A DNA stretch of 10,062 bases from Syntrophomonadaceae bacterium (GTDB taxonomy: Bacteria > Bacillota > Dethiobacteria > DTU022 > UBA8154), in NCBI GenBank assembly GCA_007122565.1, contig SKTJ01000006.1, positions 1 through 10,062 of the forward strand. Reading direction: 5' to 3'. How positions within the stretch are numbered: the stretch's first letter is position 1; each line of letters begins with the position of its first letter. The position numbers and the translations under genes were made by a program. The notes below the pieces were generated by a model. The model made no database searches. It was not told the origin of the DNA and saw only the letters and a list, made by a program, of their open reading frames with translations. This document shows, piece after piece, positions 4,996-10,062 of the stretch.

Positions 4996-6012
4996 TTGAG
5001 AAAAAGCCTGTTTTTTGTGTTGAGTGTTCTGCTTGTTTTTACATTAGCCTTTGCGGTAACTGGTTGTGGCGCACCGGAAGCACCGCCGGCTGATGCGCCC
5101 GATGATGATGCGCCCGATGCTGCTCCTGCCGAACCCACGGGTCCCCAGTTTATTGTTGTGAGTTCAGGAAGTCCAGGTGGTGTATATTTCCCCCTGGGAG
5201 CAGGTATAGCCAAGGTGATTTCTGATAAAGTGGACAATGTGTTTGCCCAGTCTGAATCAACAGCAGCATCTGTTGAGAACTGCAGACTAGTCGGTAATAT
5301 GGAATCTGAAATGGGGATGGCCATGGCTAACGTGGCCTATGATGCATACGTTGGTCAGGGGCCTTTTGAAGGAGATGCTCAACCCCTTTTAACCCTGTTT
5401 TCTATGTACCCTGCAGCCCAGCATTTAATTGTAGCAGCAGACTCTGACATTAATTCCGTTCAGGACCTGGCCGGGAAGCGCGTTAGCGTGGATGCTCCCG
5501 GAAGCGGTTGTGAAGTTACATCTGAGATTATTTTAGGCGTTGCCGGTATTCTGGATGATGTAAATACTGTTAATTACTCCCAGCCGGAAGCTGCCGATGC
5601 GCTAAAAGACGGCCTGGTCGATGCGGTTTTCTATAACTTTGCCGCACCCGGTGCGATTATTGAAGAAATTATGGCCACCAAGAGCATCCGGTTTATTGCC
5701 CTGGAGGACGACTTGCTGGATGCTATTTTGGAAGATTACCCCTACTTTACCAAGGGTGTCATTGCCGGTGGCGTGTATCGTGATGCGCCGGAAGATGTGG
5801 CTGCCCTGACCGTTGGAAACCTCATGGTGGTCCATGAAGACATGATTGAAGATATGGCTTACGATCTTCTCTCAGCCATATTCGATGAAGCGTCTATTGA
5901 AGAATTGATCGGTATCCATCCCATTGCAAGAAATCTTCAACCCGACCTCGCTGCCCAGAGCCCTGTACCCCTGCACCCCGGCGCCGAGCGGTATTTTGAA
6001 GAAGTAAACTAG
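4996..6012 (+). CDS. TAXI-family TRAP transporter solute-binding lipoprotein
   Basis: This is the extracytoplasmic substrate-binding component of a TRAP (tripartite ATP-independent) transporter. I chose TTG at 4996, giving 338 residues: GAGGAGG (4981-4987) is 8 bases upstream and the protein then begins with a normal signal peptide. An in-frame TTG at 4912 has no ribosome site and would place 28 odd residues before the signal. The hydrophobic signal (residues 5-21) ends in a lipobox, VTGC, with lipidated C24. An Asp/Pro/Ala linker (25-50) follows. The binding domain starts with SSGSPGGVYFPLGAGIAKVI (56-75), has ASVENCRLVG at 91-100, and ends with the family tail PVPLHPGAERYFEE. Substrates known for TAXI systems include small organic acids and amino acids; this one cannot be told from sequence. 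DUF1850 and permease genes follow directly. Confidence 0.93.
   Translation: MRKSLFFVLSVLLVFTLAFAVTGCGAPEAPPADAPDDDAPDAAPAEPTGPQFIVVSSGSPGGVYFPLGAGIAKVISDKVDNVFAQSESTAASVENCRLVGNMESEMGMAMANVAYDAYVGQGPFEGDAQPLLTLFSMYPAAQHLIVAADSDINSVQDLAGKRVSVDAPGSGCEVTSEIILGVAGILDDVNTVNYSQPEAADALKDGLVDAVFYNFAAPGAIIEEIMATKSIRFIALEDDLLDAILEDYPYFTKGVIAGGVYRDAPEDVAALTVGNLMVVHEDMIEDMAYDLLSAIFDEASIEELIGIHPIARNLQPDLAAQSPVPLHPGAERYFEEVN
5092..5121 (+). repeat. 15-base in-frame tandem duplication in the lipoprotein linker
   Basis: GATGCGCCCGATGAT (5092-5106) is followed immediately by GATGCGCCCGATGCT (5107-5121), 14 of 15 bases identical. It encodes DAPDD and DAPDA in the flexible linker between the lipid anchor and the binding domain. 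It looks like a recent slippage duplication that lengthens the tether without changing the frame. Confidence 0.75.
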
Positions 6013-6034
6013 TCTGGTAGGAGGGAGAGGCCGC

Positions 6035-6544
6035 TTGATTTTTCGGGGAAAGGCGTTGGTCCCGAAAAATACGTGGGCAATAAGAGCCCTGTACCTGGTA
6101 ATCATTGTGGGTGCTTTCCTGGCTATTGTGTTGGGAAAGCACCCTAATCCATCTTATTATCTGGTTATTTACAATGAACATCAGGATCAACTGTATGAAA
6201 TTGAAACCTATCCAGGAGAAGAAGTGGTTTTAAGTTATCGCCATTCTTCAGATGGAACCCCTGTCGTGCAAATTTTTGAAGTTAAAGAAGATGGGTATTT
6301 ACATCTTTTTGAGGAACAGTATTCCTGGTATGGTGCAGGATTAGAGCATGGGTCCGGCTATGATTTTTCTTTTGAAGGGGACACAGTCCGTGTTCGCGGT
6401 TATGATCGAATGTTCTCGGAGCTGTTTATCAGGGTAGCAAGAACGGTTCCCCAAGAGTTGGAGGTTTCCGGAAAGGTTGTACAGCTATCTGACCTGGCAC
6501 CGGGAGGGGCACGCTTACTTGTACAGATCATAAAAATAGAATAA
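6035..6544 (+). CDS. DUF1850 protein of a TAXI-type TRAP operon
   Basis: This 169-residue protein matches the DUF1850 pattern: SYRHSSDGTPVVQIFEV at 67-83, an acidic/aromatic stretch, YGAGLE at 99-104, and a closing LSDLAPGGARLLVQI. One membrane segment (about residues 15-34) precedes the domain, so the domain probably lies outside the membrane. DUF1850 genes are typically found between TAXI binding proteins and fused TRAP permeases, as here. Their role is not established; an accessory part of the transporter is the natural guess. The TTG start at 6035 is supported by AGGAGG (6019-6024), 10 bases upstream, and lies 22 bases after the lipoprotein stop, so the two are cotranscribed. The permease gene follows after 106 bases that contain only an imperfect hairpin (6559-6567 with 6576-6584). 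Confidence 0.85.
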   Translation: MIFRGKALVPKNTWAIRALYLVIIVGAFLAIVLGKHPNPSYYLVIYNEHQDQLYEIETYPGEEVVLSYRHSSDGTPVVQIFEVKEDGYLHLFEEQYSWYGAGLEHGSGYDFSFEGDTVRVRGYDRMFSELFIRVARTVPQELEVSGKVVQLSDLAPGGARLLVQIIKIE

Positions 6545-6650
6545 AAAAATAGACTAGACATTCTTTTCCCGTTGTAAAGGAATGATCTTATAAATTTATC
6601 GCTTTCGGAGTCATCTTCCGGTTCTGAAGGCCAGGAAGGAGCTGAAATGA

Positions 6651-8597
6651 ATGCCCGTTAAGCGCTTTCTGGAAAGAAAGATGGAGGAAACAAAGGAGGC
6701 AAAGCTTGAGGAAGCCCTAAAGGGAAAACAGCGCCAGCTTCAAGGGGTTGCCTTTTACCTGGTGACTGCCCTGGCAGCAGGTACCGCATTGTACCACCTT
6801 TATACCGCTATTGCAGGTCCTCCTTTTGCAATCCTTTTTAGAAATATCCACTGGATGCTTCTTGCGACCTTAATCTTTATTTACTACCCGGCGAACAAAA
6901 AGTCGCCTTCGAACCGAATACAACTGGTCGACTATCTTTGTATCGCCATTACCATAGTGCTGGGCCTTTATGTCTGGCTGAACTGGACTGCCATTGCCGG
7001 GCGAGCTGGCGCGCCGACCCAGGCCGATATCATCCTGGGGGCCTTGCTGGTGGTGATGGTTATCGAAGCCGGTCGCCGCACGGTAGGCTGGGTGATTGTT
7101 GTTGTAGCCATTGTTTTTATGGTTTATGCTTATTTTGGCCAGCAGATGCCCGGTATTTTGGCCCATCGCGGTTATTCTATTGCAAGGATTTTCCCTTACC
7201 TATATCTAACAGATGCCGGGGTTTTTGGTATACCGCTGGGTGTTTCCTCCAGGTTTATTCTTTTGTTTATTATTTTTGGCGCTTTCCTGGACCGCTGTGG
7301 TGCTGGCATCTTTTTCCGAGACCTTTCCCTGGCCTTGACAGGCCGCTACGTGGGAGGCCCCGCCAAGTCATCGGTTTTATTTAGCGCGTTTATCGGTTCA
7401 ATTACGGGAAGTTCCACGGCAAACGTGGTAACTACCGGGACCTTTACCATTCCCCTCATGAAAAGGTTGGGTTATAAGCCCGAATTTGCAGCTGCCGTGG
7501 AAGCTGACGCCTCCACAGGAGGGCAGATACTGCCGCCTGTAATGGGGGCGGCGGCTTTTGTGATGGCAGAGTGGCTGGGAAGGCCTTATGTGGATATCAT
7601 GATTGCTGCTGCCTTTCCGGCATTTCTTTATTTTTTTACCAGTTTTTTTATGATCCATTACCGGGCCTTAAAGGAAGGCCTGGTCGGCTTACCCAAGGAA
7701 GAACTGCCCAGGCTTGCTGATGTGCTTAAGCAAGGCGCCTATTACTTTGCCCCTCTGGCTCTTCTTATTTATATGTTATTTCAAGGATTCTCACCTTCCC
7801 GCTCCGTATTTTTTGCCATTGTACTGACTATATTCTTAAGCTGGATAAAAAAAGAAACCCGGATGTATCCCAAGGATATCATCCAGGCCCTGGTTGACGG
7901 GGTACAGAAATCTCTTGAGGTTGTTGCGGCCTGTGCGGTAGCCGGAATTATTATCGGGATGGTTACCATGACAGGACTGGGGCTAAAATTTTCCACCCTG
8001 ATCGAAATGCTTTCCGGTGGAAAGCTACTGTGGGCCCTCCCCCTGACGTTAATCGCATCACTTATACTGGGTATGGGAGTGCCCACAACGGCAAAGTACA
8101 TTATTCTTGCCACCCTGGTTGCGCCGGCCCTGGTCACCCTCGGCGCTCCAGTGTTGGCAGCCCATCTGTTTATCTTGTACTTTGGCACCGATGCCGATAT
8201 CACGCCGCCAGTCGGGCTTGCTGCATATGCTGCAGCGGGACTTGCCGGGGCCCATCCTTTAACTACCGGATGGGAAGCATTGAAAATGGGCATCACGGCA
8301 TACATTGCCCCACTGGTTTTTATCACGGGCCCGGCGCTGCTTTTGATTGGGACCCCGGGTGAAATTGCCCTGGCACTACCCACAGCGGCTTTTGCCTGTG
8401 TCGGCCTGGGTGCGGCCATGCAGGGGTATTTTGTTCGGATAATGCCCTTTTGGCACCGACCTCTTCTTTTTGCGGGTTCGGTTATGCTCATGGAAACCAC
8501 ATTTTTATGGGATGTTATTGGGTTCGTTTTGGTCGGCGGGATTTTTCTTATCGAAGTGATTGCAAAGAAAGCCGAGGAGAAAAGCCTTGCGGCCTAA
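6651..8597 (+). CDS. TRAP transporter fused permease (4TM/12TM), TAXI type
   Basis: This 648-residue integral membrane protein fuses the small (DctQ-like) and large (DctM-like) TRAP permease subunits. It uses an ion gradient, usually sodium, to import the solute delivered by the lipoprotein at 4996. A charged cytoplasmic N-terminus (1-30, with LEEALKGKQRQL) leads into about four helices (35-160). The large-subunit part then carries GSITGSSTANVVTTGTFTIP (249-268), EADASTGGQILPPVMGAAAF (284-303), GMGVPTTAKYIILATLVAPA (474-493) and DITPPVGLAAYAAAG (516-530). These are signature stretches of the family, and the length is normal. The start is ATG at 6651 with AAGGAG (6636-6641) 9 bases upstream. 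An ATG at 6647 sits in another frame and stops after 4 codons. It is the last gene of the lipoprotein-DUF1850-permease operon, and a strong terminator follows. A close relative begins at 8812. Confidence 0.94.
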   Translation: MPVKRFLERKMEETKEAKLEEALKGKQRQLQGVAFYLVTALAAGTALYHLYTAIAGPPFAILFRNIHWMLLATLIFIYYPANKKSPSNRIQLVDYLCIAITIVLGLYVWLNWTAIAGRAGAPTQADIILGALLVVMVIEAGRRTVGWVIVVVAIVFMVYAYFGQQMPGILAHRGYSIARIFPYLYLTDAGVFGIPLGVSSRFILLFIIFGAFLDRCGAGIFFRDLSLALTGRYVGGPAKSSVLFSAFIGSITGSSTANVVTTGTFTIPLMKRLGYKPEFAAAVEADASTGGQILPPVMGAAAFVMAEWLGRPYVDIMIAAAFPAFLYFFTSFFMIHYRALKEGLVGLPKEELPRLADVLKQGAYYFAPLALLIYMLFQGFSPSRSVFFAIVLTIFLSWIKKETRMYPKDIIQALVDGVQKSLEVVAACAVAGIIIGMVTMTGLGLKFSTLIEMLSGGKLLWALPLTLIASLILGMGVPTTAKYIILATLVAPALVTLGAPVLAAHLFILYFGTDADITPPVGLAAYAAAGLAGAHPLTTGWEALKMGITAYIAPLVFITGPALLLIGTPGEIALALPTAAFACVGLGAAMQGYFVRIMPFWHRPLLFAGSVMLMETTFLWDVIGFVLVGGIFLIEVIAKKAEEKSLAA

Positions 8598-8638
8598 CCG
8601 TGCCCCGTTCTATTAATCAAATACCAATTTTGTTATAA

Positions 8639-8691
8639 GTAACAAGGGTTAAGCGAATAATCGCTTAACCCCTTGTTACCTTTTTTATTTT
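8639..8691 (+). terminator. Strong intrinsic terminator of the TRAP operon
   Basis: GTAACAAGGGTTAAGCGA (8639-8656) pairs with 8661-8679 to give an 18-base-pair stem interrupted only by one bulged C (8671), with a 4-base loop ATAA. TTTTTTATTTT follows at 8681-8691. It starts 41 bases after the permease stop and insulates the second permease from this operon. Confidence 0.92.
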
Positions 8692-8759
8692 AAGGATAAA
8701 AATAAACAAAAGCAGGTTATAGAAAGTGACTATAGAATATTAACAGACAAATGTAAGTT

Positions 8760-8788
8760 TTGTATTAATTTGACTTATACAGTAAGAT
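8760..8788 (+). promoter_or_regulatory. Weak candidate promoter for the second permease
   Basis: Since a strong terminator precedes the second permease, a promoter is expected in 8692-8811. TTGTAT (8760-8765) and TAAGAT (8783-8788) are 17 bases apart and each match the consensus at 4 of 6 positions. TTGACT at 8770 and GATAAT at 8786 look better individually but are only 10 bases apart, so they cannot act together. No sigma-54 element was seen. Confidence 0.25.
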
Positions 8789-8811
8789 AATCAACAAGGG
8801 AGATGACCTAC

Positions 8812-10062
8812 GTGCCGGTAATACGCTTGATTCAAAAAAGTTCCGAGTCCAAAATTGAAGAAGCGTTAAAGGGGAAGCATAGAAATTTAACAGGTATTTA
8901 TGGTCATTTGGTAACCGGGTTGGCTGCTATCATTGCCCTTTACCACCTTTACACGGCGTACTTTGGTCCGCCTTTTGCCGTTCTTTTTCGGAATATTCAC
9001 TGGATGGCCCTGGCTGTTCTTATTTTCTTAATTTATCCCGTCAGTAGAAAACGGGTCACATCGAGGCCGGAGCTATTTGACCTGCTTTGCGTTACCTTAA
9101 GCCTGGTTGTGGGGTTATATCTCTGGTTAAACTGGGGAGCCATCGCTTCAAGGGCGGGCGCGCCGGTTTCCATGGATATCATTTTGGGTGCGGTGTTAGT
9201 CCTGCTGGTTTTTGAAGCAGCCAGGCGGACGGTGGGGTGGCCCATCATCATTGTCAGCATTGCTTTTTTGTGCTATGCGTATTTCGGTCAGTCCATGCCG
9301 GGCTTACTGGCTCACCGGGGGTATTCCATAGCCCGAATTTTCCCCTATCTTTACTTAACAGATGCAGGGATATTCGGTATCCCCCTGGGTGTGTCCGCCC
9401 GGTTTATTCTTTTGTTTATTGTTTTTGGCACGTTTCTTGACCGGTCGGGGGCGGGTATCTTTTTTCGGGATTTGTCCCTTGCCCTTACCGGCCGTTTTGT
9501 TGGAGGCCCGGCCAAATCGGCGGTGCTTTTCAGCGCGTTTATTGGATCCATAACGGGCAGTTCTACGGCTAACGTGGTCACAACTGGCACGTTTACGATT
9601 CCCCTGATGAAAAAACTGGGCTATGACCCGGCTTTTGCTGCCGGGGTAGAAGCCGATGCGTCTACAGGGGGGCAAATTTTGCCTCCGGTCATGGGAGCTG
9701 CCGCCTTTGTCATGGCGGAATGGCTTGGAAAACCCTACCTGGATATTATGATCGCTGCGGCCGTTCCGGCCTTTTTGTACTTTGCAACCTCATTTTTTAT
9801 GATTCACTACAGGGCATTGCGGGACGGACTGGTCGGTTTGCCTAAAGCAGAACTTCCCGGATTGGCAGAGACACTAAAGGGCGGCTTTTACTATTTTATT
9901 CCCCTGGTAATGCTGGTTGTGCTCTTGTTTAAGGGGTTGTCACCGGCCCGGTCCGTCTTCTTTGCTATTCTTATTACTATCGGCTTAAGTTGGTTGCGGA
10001 AAGAAACCCGAATGGGTGTAAAGGATATTTATCATTCTCTTGCCGAGGGAGTCTTTAAAGCC
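8812..10062 (+). CDS. Second TRAP fused permease (4TM/12TM), C-terminus outside window
   Basis: 417 codons are open from GTG at 8812 to the window end; about 230 residues are missing compared with its paralogue at 6651-8597. By eye the central stretch from about residue 168 to 343 is roughly nine-tenths identical to the paralogue. It includes GSITGSSTANVVTTGTFTIP and EADASTGGQILPPVMGAAAF. The N-terminal fifth and the part after residue 345 are clearly less alike. The GTG start is chosen because VPVIRL lines up with the paralogue's MPVKRF and the ribosome site AGGGAG ends 9 bases before it. An in-frame ATG at 8803 abuts that site and is unlikely. Synonymous codons differ widely between the copies, so the duplication is old and the protein is under selection. 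No binding-protein gene lies directly before it. It may use the same lipoprotein, or have partners beyond the window. Confidence 0.92.
   Translation, partial: MPVIRLIQKSSESKIEEALKGKHRNLTGIYGHLVTGLAAIIALYHLYTAYFGPPFAVLFRNIHWMALAVLIFLIYPVSRKRVTSRPELFDLLCVTLSLVVGLYLWLNWGAIASRAGAPVSMDIILGAVLVLLVFEAARRTVGWPIIIVSIAFLCYAYFGQSMPGLLAHRGYSIARIFPYLYLTDAGIFGIPLGVSARFILLFIVFGTFLDRSGAGIFFRDLSLALTGRFVGGPAKSAVLFSAFIGSITGSSTANVVTTGTFTIPLMKKLGYDPAFAAGVEADASTGGQILPPVMGAAAFVMAEWLGKPYLDIMIAAAVPAFLYFATSFFMIHYRALRDGLVGLPKAELPGLAETLKGGFYYFIPLVMLVVLLFKGLSPARSVFFAILITIGLSWLRKETRMGVKDIYHSLAEGVFKA

Noticed and set aside
6647..6661. ATG at 6647 giving a 4-codon frame (MNAR) overlapping the permease start
   Set aside because: It is too short to be a gene, and the permease ATG at 6651 has better spacing to the same ribosome site.
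7781..8500. 239-codon minus-strand open frame opposite the first TRAP permease
   Set aside because: It lies wholly antisense to a conserved membrane protein gene; the Ser/Ala/Pro-rich translation is typical of an antisense shadow.
8803..8811. Alternative in-frame ATG start for the second permease
   Set aside because: It directly abuts the ribosome site, whereas GTG at 8812 has 9-base spacing and matches the paralogue's N-terminus.

Overview
The window looks like part of a chromosome from an anaerobic, Gram-positive (Firmicutes-type) bacterium. The evidence is strong AGGAGG ribosome sites, TTG and GTG starts, a tungsten-type aldehyde:ferredoxin oxidoreductase, close resemblance of one alcohol dehydrogenase to the Bacillus methanol dehydrogenase / 1,3-propanediol dehydrogenase group, and apparent sigma-54 promoters. 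A Desulfotomaculum/Pelotomaculum-like organism would fit, but that placement is inference. No rRNA, tRNA, CRISPR array or insertion sequence was seen.

Layout. (1) Positions 1-841, minus strand: an iron-containing alcohol dehydrogenase, cut off by the window edge at its C-terminus. (2) Positions 842-1598: a 757-base divergent intergenic region. It holds two well-formed -24/-12 (sigma-54) promoters reading rightward, a weaker one reading leftward, repeats that could bind an activator, and a leader with an unusually strong Shine-Dalgarno sequence that has no proper gene attached. (3) Positions 1599-2750, plus strand: a complete second iron-containing alcohol dehydrogenase, followed by a structured terminator region. 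(4) Positions 3008-4753: an aldehyde:ferredoxin oxidoreductase with its own extended -10 promoter and a strong terminator. (5) Positions 4996-8597: a TAXI-type TRAP transporter operon made of a substrate-binding lipoprotein, a DUF1850 protein and a fused TRAP permease, closed by a strong terminator. (6) From 8812 to the window end: a second, closely related fused TRAP permease in its own transcription unit, cut off at the window edge.

How the genes may work together. The dehydrogenases would oxidise alcohols to aldehydes with NAD(P)+, and the oxidoreductase would take the aldehyde to the carboxylic acid while reducing ferredoxin. The reverse direction is also possible. The TAXI transporter is a sodium- or proton-coupled uptake system for a small organic acid or related solute; its substrate cannot be read from the sequence. 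Sigma-54 control implies activation by an enhancer-binding protein that is not encoded here. The most notable points are the sigma-54 promoters, the orphan leader reading frame, and the second permease with no visible binding protein of its own.
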